A stretch of 64,000 nt of DNA, taken from positions 682,001 through 746,000 of the forward strand of contig NZ_CAJPUX010000001.1 in assembly GCF_905397285.1 (NCBI RefSeq). Reading direction: 5' to 3'. The position numbers were made by a program, and so were the translations under genes. This stretch comes from Cupriavidus plantarum (GTDB taxonomy: Bacteria; Pseudomonadota; Gammaproteobacteria; Burkholderiales; Burkholderiaceae). Below the pieces are notes generated by a model. It had not been told where the DNA came from, did not search any database, and saw only the letters and a list, made by a program, of their open reading frames with translations. Positions 18,268 to 27,077 of the stretch are shown here, in pieces. Each line of letters begins with the position of its first letter. The stretch's first letter is position 1.

Positions 18268-21138
18268 TCAGGCGGCGGGCAGTCGCAGTAGTTGATCCTG
18301 CAACTTCGCCAGCGTCTGTTCGAAATCCGACAAACGCTGCGTTTCCTGCGCCACAACGGCCGGCGGCGCCTTGGCCACGAAGCTCTCGTTGGACAGCTTG
18401 CCACGGCACTTGCCGATCTCGGCCGCGATGCGATCGGCTTCCTTGGTCAGGCGGACGCGCTCGGCGGCCACATCGATCTCGATCTTCAGCAGCAGGCGAT
18501 TGCCGCCCACGATCGCGACCGGCGCCCCGGCCCCTTCGCTCATCAGCGCGGACTCGTCCTCGAACACACGCACTTCGGAGAGCTTGGCCAGCGCCTGCAC
18601 ATGCGCGCTCACCGACTTCAGGAACGCGCCGTCGCCATGCGCATAGAGCGGAATACGCTGCGCGGGGGAGATGTTCATCTCGCCACGCAGGTTCCGGCAG
18701 GCGTCCACCACGGCCTTCAGCTGGGCGACCCACTGCTCGGCCGCTTCGTCGATCTTCGCCGCAGCCGCCTGCGGATACGCCTGCAGCGCGATCGACTCGG
18801 CGCCATCACCCTTCGAGCGGCCCGCGAGCGGGGCGACCTTCTGCCACAGTTCTTCCGTGATGAACGGGATGATCGGGTGCGCGAGGCGCAGTACCGTCTC
18901 CAGCACGCGCAGCAGCGTACGGCGCGTGGCGCGCTGTTGCGCGGGCGTGCCGGTCTGGATCTGCACCTTGGCGAGTTCGAGGTACCAGTCGCAATACTCG
19001 TCCCACACGAACTTGTAGATCGCGCTTGCGATGTTGTCGAAACGATATTCCGCGAAGCCCTTTTCGACTTCGCCTTCCACGCGCTGCAGCAGCGACACGA
19101 TCCAGCGGTCCGCCTGCGAGAAGTCGAGGTAGCCTTCGGGGCCGCAATCCTTGTTGCACGGACCCATGCCGCAGTCGTGCCCCTCGGTGTTCATCAGCAC
19201 GAAGCGCGTGGCGTTCCACAGCTTGTTGCAGAAGTTGCGGTAGCCCTCGCAGCGGCCCGTGTCGAAGTTGATGTTGCGGCCCAGCGTGGCGAGCGACGCG
19301 AAGGTGAAGCGCAGCGCGTCGGCGCCGAACGCCGGAATGCCGTTCGGGAATTCCTTCTTCGTCTTCGTCTCGATGCGCGGCGCGTCCTTCGGACGGCGCA
19401 GGCCCGTGGTGCGCTTCTTGAGCAGCGGCTCGAGTTCGATCCCGTCGATCAGGTCGACCGGATCGAGCGTATTGCCCTCGGACTTGCTCATCTTCTTGCC
19501 TTCCGAGTCGCGGACGAGGCCGTGCACGTACACGGTGTGGAAGGGCGCCTGTCCGGTGAAGTGCTTGGTCATCATGACCATGCGCGCCACCCAGAAGAAG
19601 ATGATGTCATAGCCGGTGACGAGCACCGACGACGGCAGGAAGTGCTTCAGCTCGGGCGTCTCGGCCGGCCAGCCCAGCGACGAGAACGGTACCAGCGCGG
19701 ACGAGAACCACGTGTCGAGCACGTCTTCCTCGCGGCGCAGCGGGCCGGAACCGCCGGCCGCCTTCTGTTTGGCGAGGGCTTCTTCCTCCGTACGGCCGAC
19801 GTAGCAGTTGCCCGCGTCGTCATACCATGCCGGAATCTGGTGGCCCCACCACAACTGGCGGGAGATACACCAGTCCTGGATGTTCTCCAGCCACTGGTTG
19901 TACGTGCTGTTCCAGTTCTCGGGCACGAGCTTGATCTCGCCGCTCTTCACGGCGTCCAGCGCCACGTCGGCAATCGAGCGGCCCGGGTAGAACGTGCCTT
20001 CCGGCGCCGGCTTGCTCATCGCGACAAACCATTGGTCGGTCAGCATCGGCTCGATCACGCTGCCCGTGCGCTCGCTGCGCGGGACCATGAGCTTGTGCCT
20101 CTTGATCTCGCCAAGCAGGCCCTGCTTGTCCAGATCCTCGACGATCAGCTTGCGCGCCTCGAAGCGGTCCTTGCCCGCGTAGGCGGCCGGCGCGTCGGCG
20201 ACCACCTTTGCGTCGAGCGTGAGAATCGACAACTGCGGCAGGTTATGGCGCTGGCCCACCGCATAGTCGTTGAAGTCGTGGCCCGGGGTCACCTTGACCA
20301 CGCCGGTGCCGAACTCGCGATCGACGTATTCGTCGGCGATCACGGGAATCTGGCGGTCGGTCAGCGGCAGCTTGACGAACTTGCCGATCAGGTGCGCATA
20401 ACGCTCGTCTTCCGGGTGCACCATCACGGCGGTGTCGCCGAGCATGGTTTCGGGACGCGTGGTCGCCACGGTCAGGTGGGTCAGGCCGCGCACGCCATCC
20501 GCTTCCACGAGCGGATAGTGGATGTGCCAGAGCGAGCCGTCCTCCTCGACGCTGTCCACCTCGAGGTCGGACACCGCGGTGCCCAGCACGGGATCCCAGT
20601 TGACGAGGCGCTTGCCGCGATAGATCAGGCCCTGTTCGTACAGGCGCACGAACACCTCGGTCACGGCTTTCGACATGTCCGGGGACATCGTGAAGTACTC
20701 GCGCGTCCAGTCGATCGACGCGCCCATGCGGCGCACCTGGCGCGTGATGGTCGAGCCCGACTCCTCTTTCCAGGCCCACACCTTCTCCGTGAACTTCTCG
20801 CGGCCGAGGTCGTGGCGCGACACGCCCTGGGCCTCCAGCTGGCGCTCCACGACAATCTGCGTGGCGATACCCGCGTGGTCCGTGCCCGGTACCCACAGCG
20901 TGTTGGCGCCGCGCATGCGCGCGTGGCGCGTCAGGCCATCCATGATGGTCTGGTTGAACGCATGGCCCATGTGGAGCGTGCCGGTCACATTCGGCGGGGG
21001 CAGCTGAATCGAGAAGTTCGGTCTGGCAGGGTCGAACGTCGGCTGGGCGATGCCGCGGCGCTCCCATTCGGGGCCCCACTTCGCCTCGATGGCGGCGGGT
21101 TCGAAGCTCTTGGCAAGGGACTGGTCTTCTGCGGTCAT
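18268..21138 (-). CDS. valS: Valine-tRNA ligase
   Basis: A 956-aa class I synthetase that charges tRNA-Val. The HIGH-type motif is [17 protein letters not shown] near residue 45 and the KMSKS loop is [14 protein letters not shown] near 555. Between them lies the CP1 editing domain ([16 protein letters not shown]). An anticodon-binding helical domain and a C-terminal coiled coil ([18 protein letters not shown]) complete the protein. The start at MTAEDQ is chosen because it aligns with family N-termini; the longer frame to 21204 would overlap the promoter. It diverges from the uvrD helicase gene. Confidence 0.98.
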   Translation of the reverse strand: MTAEDQSLAKSFEPAAIEAKWGPEWERRGIAQPTFDPARPNFSIQLPPPNVTGTLHMGHAFNQTIMDGLTRHARMRGANTLWVPGTDHAGIATQIVVERQLEAQGVSRHDLGREKFTEKVWAWKEESGSTITRQVRRMGASIDWTREYFTMSPDMSKAVTEVFVRLYEQGLIYRGKRLVNWDPVLGTAVSDLEVDSVEEDGSLWHIHYPLVEADGVRGLTHLTVATTRPETMLGDTAVMVHPEDERYAHLIGKFVKLPLTDRQIPVIADEYVDREFGTGVVKVTPGHDFNDYAVGQRHNLPQLSILTLDAKVVADAPAAYAGKDRFEARKLIVEDLDKQGLLGEIKRHKLMVPRSERTGSVIEPMLTDQWFVAMSKPAPEGTFYPGRSIADVALDAVKSGEIKLVPENWNSTYNQWLENIQDWCISRQLWWGHQIPAWYDDAGNCYVGRTEEEALAKQKAAGGSGPLRREEDVLDTWFSSALVPFSSLGWPAETPELKHFLPSSVLVTGYDIIFFWVARMVMMTKHFTGQAPFHTVYVHGLVRDSEGKKMSKSEGNTLDPVDLIDGIELEPLLKKRTTGLRRPKDAPRIETKTKKEFPNGIPAFGADALRFTFASLATLGRNINFDTGRCEGYRNFCNKLWNATRFVLMNTEGHDCGMGPCNKDCGPEGYLDFSQADRWIVSLLQRVEGEVEKGFAEYRFDNIASAIYKFVWDEYCDWYLELAKVQIQTGTPAQQRATRRTLLRVLETVLRLAHPIIPFITEELWQKVAPLAGRSKGDGAESIALQAYPQAAAAKIDEAAEQWVAQLKAVVDACRNLRGEMNISPAQRIPLYAHGDGAFLKSVSAHVQALAKLSEVRVFEDESALMSEGAGAPVAIVGGNRLLLKIEIDVAAERVRLTKEADRIAAEIGKCRGKLSNESFVAKAPPAVVAQETQRLSDFEQTLAKLQDQLLRLPAA

Positions 21139-21204
21139 GCTCGGTGTCGCTCGGTATCGTATGTCTGAGGGGCCGCGCCGGCGGAGGCGGCGGCGAAACG
21201 GCAA

Positions 21205-21232
21205 ATTATAGGGGATAAGGGGCCGGTATAAT
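21205..21232. promoter_or_regulatory. Overlapping divergent valS and uvrD promoters
   Basis: A reverse-strand TATAAT (complement of ATTATA at 21205-21210) fits valS. A forward TATAAT at 21227-21232 fits uvrD. With usual spacing, the -35 region of each would fall on the -10 of the other. Transcription of uvrD would start near 21239, which favours the ATG at 21274 over that at 21247. Confidence 0.5.
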
Positions 21233-21273
21233 CCCGGCTATCCGTAATGGCCCTTCTTTCCGCACAACCGCGA

Positions 21274-23628
21274 ATGTCCAACCTGCTCGCCAATCTCAAC
21301 GCCGAACAACTCGCCGCCGTCACCTTGCCTGACGAACCGGCGCTGATCCTGGCGGGCGCGGGCAGCGGCAAGACGCGCGTGCTGACCACGCGCATCGCAT
21401 GGCTGATCCAGAACGGCCATGTCTCGCCGGCCGGCGTGCTGGCCGTGACCTTTACCAACAAGGCCGCCAAGGAGATGCAGACGCGGCTGGCCGCGATGCT
21501 GCCGATCAACACGCGCGGCATGTGGATCGGCACGTTCCACGGCCTCTGCAACCGCATGCTGCGGGCGCACTTCCGCGATGCGGGACTGCCGCAGACGTTT
21601 GCCATCCTCGATTCGCAGGATCAGCTGTCGGCGCTCAAGCGCCTGCTCAAGGGGCTCAACGTCGACGACGAGAAGTATCCGGCCAAGAACCTCCAGTACT
21701 TCATCAACAACGCGAAGGAGCAGGGGCTGCGTCCGGCCGATGTCGGGGCCAACGACGACTACAACCGCCGCTTCGTGGACCTGTACGCGGCCTACGACGA
21801 GCAGTGCCAGCGCGAGGGCGTGGTCGATTTCGCCGAGCTGCTGCTGCGCTGCTACGAGCTGCTGCGCTACAACGACGCGATTCGCGCGCACTATCAGCAT
21901 CGGTTCCGCCATATCCTCGTCGACGAGTTCCAGGACACCAACGTGCTGCAGTACCAGTGGCTCAAGCTGCTGGCGGGCTATGGCACGGGCCGCGCGGCCG
22001 CGGTGTTCGCGGTGGGCGACGACGATCAGAGCATCTATGCGTTCCGGGGCGCGAACGTTGGCAACATGCGCGACTTCGAGCACGAATTCCGTGTGCGCCA
22101 GATGATCAAGCTGGAGCAGAACTATCGCTCGCACGGCAACATCCTCGATTCCGCCAACCATCTGATTTCGCACAACGCGCGCCGGCTCGGCAAGAACCTG
22201 CGGACCGATGCCGGACATGGCGAGCCGGTGCGCGTGTTCCAGGGCGGCTCGGATGGGCAGGAGGCGTCGTGGATCGTTGAGGAGATTCGGGATCAGATCG
22301 CGCAGGGCATGTCGCGCTCGGAAATTGCGATTCTTTATCGCAGCAACGCGCAGTCGCGCGTCATCGAGCATGCGTTGTTCTCGGCGGGCATCGCGTATCG
22401 CGTGTATGGCGGCCTGCGCTTCTTCGAGCGTGCCGAGGTGAAGCACGCGCTGGCGTACCTCCAGCTCATCGAGAATCCGCGCAACGACGCGGCGTTCGGC
22501 CGGGTGGTCAATTTTCCGACGCGCGGCATTGGCGCGCGCTCGATCGAGGCGCTGCAGGACGCCGCGCGGCAATACAACTGCTCGCTGTCCGAGGCGGTGG
22601 CCTACGTGCCGGGCAAGGCGGGCAGTTCGCTGGGCGCTTTCATTCGCCTGATCGACCAGATGCGCGCGGAGACGCGCCGCATGACGCTGCCGGAGATGGT
22701 CGAGTACGTGACCAATACCAGCGGTCTCATCCAGCATTACCGCACGGAGAAGGAAGGCCAGGACCGCATCGAGAACTTGCAGGAACTCGTGACCGCCGCG
22801 CAGGCGTTCGTCATGGAAGAAGGCTACGGGCTCGACGCCCCGGCGGCGGTGTTGCCGGCAGGGCATGAAGGCGCCCCCGCGCTGGCCGAGGGCGATCAGG
22901 CCCAGCAGGTGCTCGACCCCGAGCAGCTGCCGGTGGTCATGACGCCGCTGGTCGCCTTCCTGACGCACGCGTCGCTCGAGGCGGGCGACAACCAGGCGCA
23001 GGCGGGGCAGGACGCGGTGCAGATGATGACGGTGCACGCGGCCAAGGGCCTCGAGTTCAACGTCGTGTTCATCACCGGCCTGGAAGAGGGCCTGTTCCCG
23101 CACGAGAACAGCGCCATGGAGGCGGATGGGCTGGAGGAAGAGCGCCGCCTGATGTACGTCGCCATCACGCGGGCCCGGGAGCGGCTGTACCTGTCTTTCG
23201 CGCAGAGCCGCGTGCTGCATGGGCAGATGCGCTACCACGTGCGGTCTCGGTTCTTCGAGGAGTTGCCGGAGAGCGCGCTGAAGTGGCTCACGCCGCCGCA
23301 GCAGGCGTATGGTGGCATGGGCGGCGGCCGCCGCGAGAAGTCAGAGTCGGCCTGGGGCCGGGACTGGTTCAAGCGGCCGGAGGACGTTGCGTACACGGGC
23401 ACCAAGCCGACGGGCGGCATGGACACCGGTAACGGCTACGCGGACAGCAAACGCGCCGCGGAAACCGGCTTCCGCGTGGGGCAGGGCGTGTTCCACAACA
23501 AGTTCGGCGAGGGAAAGATCACCGCCATCGAAGGCGAGGGCGCGAACGCCCACGCGCAGATCCATTTCAAGCGGCACGGGACCAAGAAACTGGCGCTCGG
23601 CATCGCCAAGCTGGACCCGATCGATTGA
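21274..23628 (+). CDS. uvrD: UvrD/Rep-family ATP-dependent DNA helicase
   Basis: A superfamily 1A 3'-5' DNA helicase of 784 aa used in excision and mismatch repair. Walker A is LILAGAGSGKTRVL near residue 25. Motif Ia is VTFTNKAAKEM, motif II is ILVDEFQDTN, motif III is VGDDDQSIYAFRGA, and the C-terminal motifs are TVHAAKGLEFNVVFITG and RRLMYVAITRARE. A Tudor-like tail (GVFHNKFGEGKITAIEGEG) is typical of UvrD/PcrA. MSNLLANLNAEQ aligns with the usual N-terminus; the in-frame ATG at 21247 would lie only about 8 nt past the likely transcription start. Neither start has a clear ribosome site. Confidence 0.94.
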   Translation: MSNLLANLNAEQLAAVTLPDEPALILAGAGSGKTRVLTTRIAWLIQNGHVSPAGVLAVTFTNKAAKEMQTRLAAMLPINTRGMWIGTFHGLCNRMLRAHFRDAGLPQTFAILDSQDQLSALKRLLKGLNVDDEKYPAKNLQYFINNAKEQGLRPADVGANDDYNRRFVDLYAAYDEQCQREGVVDFAELLLRCYELLRYNDAIRAHYQHRFRHILVDEFQDTNVLQYQWLKLLAGYGTGRAAAVFAVGDDDQSIYAFRGANVGNMRDFEHEFRVRQMIKLEQNYRSHGNILDSANHLISHNARRLGKNLRTDAGHGEPVRVFQGGSDGQEASWIVEEIRDQIAQGMSRSEIAILYRSNAQSRVIEHALFSAGIAYRVYGGLRFFERAEVKHALAYLQLIENPRNDAAFGRVVNFPTRGIGARSIEALQDAARQYNCSLSEAVAYVPGKAGSSLGAFIRLIDQMRAETRRMTLPEMVEYVTNTSGLIQHYRTEKEGQDRIENLQELVTAAQAFVMEEGYGLDAPAAVLPAGHEGAPALAEGDQAQQVLDPEQLPVVMTPLVAFLTHASLEAGDNQAQAGQDAVQMMTVHAAKGLEFNVVFITGLEEGLFPHENSAMEADGLEEERRLMYVAITRARERLYLSFAQSRVLHGQMRYHVRSRFFEELPESALKWLTPPQQAYGGMGGGRREKSESAWGRDWFKRPEDVAYTGTKPTGGMDTGNGYADSKRAAETGFRVGQGVFHNKFGEGKITAIEGEGANAHAQIHFKRHGTKKLALGIAKLDPID

Positions 23629-24426
23629 TCAGGCCTGAACCGACGTCGCCTCCGGCTCGGCCGGGGCGATGTTGAAGCACCCGCGATACGTCGCGTAAAA
23701 GGAGCAATACAAAATCGCCAGCATCAGCAGCGAATACGGCGTCACCAGAAACGATAACACCGCCTCCGCGCCAAACGCGGCGAACACCGCCTCGAGGAAG
23801 AACGGAATCGCGACCATCAGCAGGGCGAACAGCACCGCGTAGGTAAAGAACGCCCCCCGATTCCGCCAGCAGGCCGTCCAGCTGAAGAACAGCGCCTTGA
23901 CCGGCGGCACGCTATGCCAGGCGGACAGCAGCGGCGCGAACCAGAACATCATCGCGATCGGCGTGTACAGCAGCGCCCCGAGCAACAGCGCATAGTAGAG
24001 CTGCCGCACCGACTCCGCGGACGGCTCTTCCTGCTTGAGCAGGATCGGCGCAAGGGTGCTGATATCGACCAGCGCCCCGGCAATCAGGCTCAGCGTAAAC
24101 ACCATGCCCGCATAGATGCCGCCAAGGATCAGCAGATTCCGCGTCGCCTGCTTGCCATTAGTCCGGAACCCCGACAACAGCACGGTCGGCATGACACGCT
24201 TGTTCTGAATGACGTCCCGGCAGGCCGTCATCACGCCGACGTAGAGCCCCGGCGTGACCACGAGCAACGCGATCACCCCGAACAAGGGCACAAAAATCGC
24301 CAGCTGCGCCGCAATCAGATAAATGAACAGCAGCATCAGAAATGCGAGCGGATTCTTGCGGAACAGCCAGATACCCTGGCGGAACCAGACGTAACCTTCC
24401 TTGGCGGGAACTTCCAGTAGTTGCAT
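23629..24426 (-). CDS. BPSS1780-family membrane protein
   Basis: A 265-aa polytopic membrane protein with about six hydrophobic segments, matching a family named after a Burkholderia protein of unknown function. The N-terminus PAKEGYVWFRQGIWLFRKNP and the segment FFSWTACWRNRGAFFTYAVLF are characteristic. Its stop codon abuts the uvrD stop on the other strand with no base between. It follows thrB by 5 nt and is likely translated from the same message. Function is unknown. Confidence 0.85.
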   Translation of the reverse strand: MQLLEVPAKEGYVWFRQGIWLFRKNPLAFLMLLFIYLIAAQLAIFVPLFGVIALLVVTPGLYVGVMTACRDVIQNKRVMPTVLLSGFRTNGKQATRNLLILGGIYAGMVFTLSLIAGALVDISTLAPILLKQEEPSAESVRQLYYALLLGALLYTPIAMMFWFAPLLSAWHSVPPVKALFFSWTACWRNRGAFFTYAVLFALLMVAIPFFLEAVFAAFGAEAVLSFLVTPYSLLMLAILYCSFYATYRGCFNIAPAEPEATSVQA

Positions 24427-24431
24427 GGGAA

Positions 24432-25415
24432 TCAGATCCAGGGGAGCGCGGCGGCGTCAACGCGCCGGCGCAGGATGCGTTCGAAGTGGGTCGGATCATG
24501 CGGCTGGAGCATGTCCGCCTCGCGCGGCAGGAAGAAGTCCCACAGACGCGATACCCAGAAACGGAGCGCGCCCGCACGCAGCATGTCCTGCCAGTGCGCG
24601 TGCTCGTTGTCGGTCAGCGGCCTCACGGCATGATAAGCCGCGAGCAGCGCGCGCGCACGCGCGTCGTCGAGCGCGCCGGTCGGCAGGTCGATGCACCAGT
24701 CGTTGACGGTCACCGCAAGGTCGAACAGCCATTTGTCGTTGCCGGCAAAGTAGAAGTCGAAAAACCCGCCGAGCGTGAAGTTACCGCCATCGCCTGCCTC
24801 GAACAACACGTTGTCGCGAAACAGATCGCAATGGCACGGGCCGCCATCGAGGGCCGCATAGTCGGCGCTGCCGAAAAACGCGGTCTGATGGGCGATTTCG
24901 TTGCGCAGCAGCGCATGCTGGTCCGCATCGAGGAACGGCGTGATCTCGGGCTCCGTCTGCTGCCACCACGCCAGGCTGCGCAGATTGGGCTGCTGGCGCG
25001 CGTAGTCGACGCCCGCCAGATGCATGCGTGCCAGCATGTCGCCGACCTCGGCGCACTGCTGTGCATTGGGCGAAAGCTGCGAAGCGCCGGGCAGACGCGT
25101 GACGATCGTCGCGGGCTTGCCCTTGAGCGCGCGCAGGATCTCGCCGTCGCGCGCGGGAATCGGCGCGGGCACGCGGATGCCGTGACCCGCCAGATGCGCC
25201 ATCAGATGGAGGTAATAGGGCAACTGCCCGAACGTCAGCCGTTCGAAAATCGTCAGCACGTACTCGCGCACGTGCCCGTCCCGCTCCATCGTCAGGAAGA
25301 AATTGCTGTTTTCGATGCCCGAGGGAATGCCGCGCAGCGCGCGCACTTCGCCAAGGTCGTAATCGAGCAGCCAGCTAGCGATCTCGTCCTGCGAGACCGT
25401 GGTGAAAACAGCCAT
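24432..25415 (-). CDS. thrB: Homoserine kinase (type II)
   Basis: A 327-aa homoserine kinase of the aminoglycoside-phosphotransferase-like type, which phosphorylates homoserine in threonine synthesis. Evidence is [24 protein letters not shown], the nucleotide-binding region [11 protein letters not shown], and the catalytic loop [15 protein letters not shown] near residue 195, followed by [19 protein letters not shown]. Length fits the family. The gene order DUF2782-thrB near polA recurs in proteobacteria. A BPSS1780-type gene follows after 5 nt. Confidence 0.95.
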   Translation of the reverse strand: MAVFTTVSQDEIASWLLDYDLGEVRALRGIPSGIENSNFFLTMERDGHVREYVLTIFERLTFGQLPYYLHLMAHLAGHGIRVPAPIPARDGEILRALKGKPATIVTRLPGASQLSPNAQQCAEVGDMLARMHLAGVDYARQQPNLRSLAWWQQTEPEITPFLDADQHALLRNEIAHQTAFFGSADYAALDGGPCHCDLFRDNVLFEAGDGGNFTLGGFFDFYFAGNDKWLFDLAVTVNDWCIDLPTGALDDARARALLAAYHAVRPLTDNEHAHWQDMLRAGALRFWVSRLWDFFLPREADMLQPHDPTHFERILRRRVDAAALPWI

Positions 25416-25569
25416 TGTTGTCGTGTGAATCGATGCGGAATGCGGCGAATCCGCAAGCGGTAGGGTCCGCGGGCGAATCTGCCGCCACGGCGGGCGAAAC
25501 CCGCCGGGCCGGCGCGGACCGGCAAGGCCGCCAGTCCGTGGGTGAAAAGAAATCGGAACTACAGAACCG

Positions 25570-26001
25570 TCACCACTGCAGGTTGACGGACGGCACGCGA
25601 TTCACGTCGTGATCGCGAAACTTCGGAGAACTGTCTTCGGGCTTGCTCATCTGGTAGCTGGTACCGAAGCCAGATCGTACCTGGATGTCGGTGGCCTGCC
25701 CCTTGTTGCGATACTCGCGCACCTGCGTGCCATCGCGCTCGTTGAGCTCGAAGCTCGGCTCGCGCGGCTGGTTCAGCTGGCTCTTGACCGCAGGCGCGAT
25801 CGGCTGGTTGTTGATCCGATTCAGTTCCTGCTGGGTCAGCGCATTGCTCTGCTCGCCATTCGGCTGTGCCGTGGCCAGCGCCGGCGCGCCAAGCGCGATA
25901 CCGGCCATGGCGGCCATGGCGATCAGACGCTTCAGCGAAGCGGCAGGCGGTACGTCGCCGTCGTCGGACGTGACGAGGCGTTGTTGCGTGGGGGAGGTCA
26001 T
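25570..26001 (-). CDS. DUF2782-family secreted protein
   Basis: A 143-aa exported protein. After a charged N-terminus ([20 protein letters not shown]), a hydrophobic signal ([20 protein letters not shown]) precedes a Gln/Asn-rich segment. A C-terminal module with [18 protein letters not shown] and [13 protein letters not shown] fits the DUF2782 pattern. The ATG at 26001 has AGGAG 6 nt upstream; the longer frame to 26223 has none. It sits between thrB and the LOG gene, and DUF2782 genes are known neighbours of thrB and polA in other proteobacteria. Function is unknown. Confidence 0.8.
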   Translation of the reverse strand: MTSPTQQRLVTSDDGDVPPAASLKRLIAMAAMAGIALGAPALATAQPNGEQSNALTQQELNRINNQPIAPAVKSQLNQPREPSFELNERDGTQVREYRNKGQATDIQVRSGFGTSYQMSKPEDSSPKFRDHDVNRVPSVNLQW

Positions 26002-26125
26002 CCGAGGCTCCTGGGCGTGCGGGGGTCGGACCCGGCGGCGCCGAACCCGACAACAGGATTCCATTCTAGCAATTCCTGCCGCACTCTGGCCGTTCCCGTG
26101 GCGCCCAGGGCACCCCAGCCTTGCC

Positions 26126-27073
26126 TTAGAGGTAAAACATTTCCTCTTTCGGCGGAATCGGATGATCGCCACCCCGCTTCTCGTAGTACTCGTACACCGC
26201 CTCGAGCACCTCTTGCGGCTCATCCACGATCTTCATCAGGTCCAGATCGTGCTCCGCGATCAGGCCCATCGGCAGCAGCGTGAAGCGGAACCAGTCGAGC
26301 AGGCCCTTCCAGAACCGGCTGCCGTACATGACGACCGGTACCGAACGCGACTTGCCCGTCTGGACGAGCGTGAGCACCTCGGCCAGCTCGTCGAGCGTGC
26401 CGAAACCGCCCGGCATGACGATGAACGCATCCGAGTTCTTCACGAAGGTTACCTTGCGCGTGAAGAAATGGCGGAACCGCATGGCGATGTCCTGGTAGGG
26501 ATTGCCCTGCTGTTCGTGCGGCAGTTCGATATTGAGGCCCACGCTTGCGGATTTGCCCGCGTGCGCGCCCTTGTTGGCCGCTTCCATGATGCCCGGGCCG
26601 CCGCCCGAGATCACCGCGAAGCCCGCGTCGGAGAACAGGCGCGCGATCTCGATGGTCTTCTGGTAGTACGGCGAGTCCTCGCGCAGGCGCGCGCTGCCGT
26701 AGATCGAAACGGCGGGGCGGATCTCCGAGAGGTACTCGGTGGCCTCGATGAACTCTGCCATAATCGTGAACATTTGCCACGAGGCGCGCGCCTTCTTTGC
26801 GGTCGCGCGATCTTCGTCGGCGAGCGCACGCAGGCTCGGAATCATCTTGCGCGGATTGGTCCGCGCGGCCGCCGCGGCGGCCGCGGCATCCTGCTCCTCG
26901 GGAGTCTTGCCCTCGGCGGCGGCATCGGCCTTTGCGGCGATCGCGGCCGCATGGGCCGACGCGGCCTCCGGTGGGGGATTCACGCTATTGCCCGAGATGT
27001 CCGAGACATCCGTATCAGCGAGGGGGGTTCCGGCGGCGCCGCCGTTCGGAGCGCCTGTCAATTTTGAGTCCAT
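26126..27073 (-). CDS. LOG-family Rossmann-fold protein (TIGR00730-type)
   Basis: A 315-aa protein of the LOG/lysine-decarboxylase-like family, whose members hydrolyse nucleoside 5'-monophosphates to base and ribose 5-phosphate. The motifs are GGGPGIMEAANKGA near residue 160 and PGGFGTLDELAEVL near 220. The first 75 residues are a low-complexity Ala-rich stretch with no family match. A later start near MIPSLRALADEDRATAKKA cannot be excluded. If the ATG at 27073 is right, its start codon shares the CATG with the polA start region. Physiological substrate is not certain. Confidence 0.88.
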   Translation of the reverse strand: MDSKLTGAPNGGAAGTPLADTDVSDISGNSVNPPPEAASAHAAAIAAKADAAAEGKTPEEQDAAAAAAAARTNPRKMIPSLRALADEDRATAKKARASWQMFTIMAEFIEATEYLSEIRPAVSIYGSARLREDSPYYQKTIEIARLFSDAGFAVISGGGPGIMEAANKGAHAGKSASVGLNIELPHEQQGNPYQDIAMRFRHFFTRKVTFVKNSDAFIVMPGGFGTLDELAEVLTLVQTGKSRSVPVVMYGSRFWKGLLDWFRFTLLPMGLIAEHDLDLMKIVDEPQEVLEAVYEYYEKRGGDHPIPPKEEMFYL

Positions 27074-27077
27074 GGGA

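Noticed and set aside
18292-21168. 958-codon forward open frame across valS
   Set aside because: Mirror of the valS codons; composition is His/Arg/Leu-rich with no family motifs, while valS is complete.
25570-26223. Longer start (26223) for the DUF2782 gene
   Set aside because: It would place about 74 unrelated Arg-rich residues before the signal peptide; the ATG at 26001 has AGGAG at good spacing.
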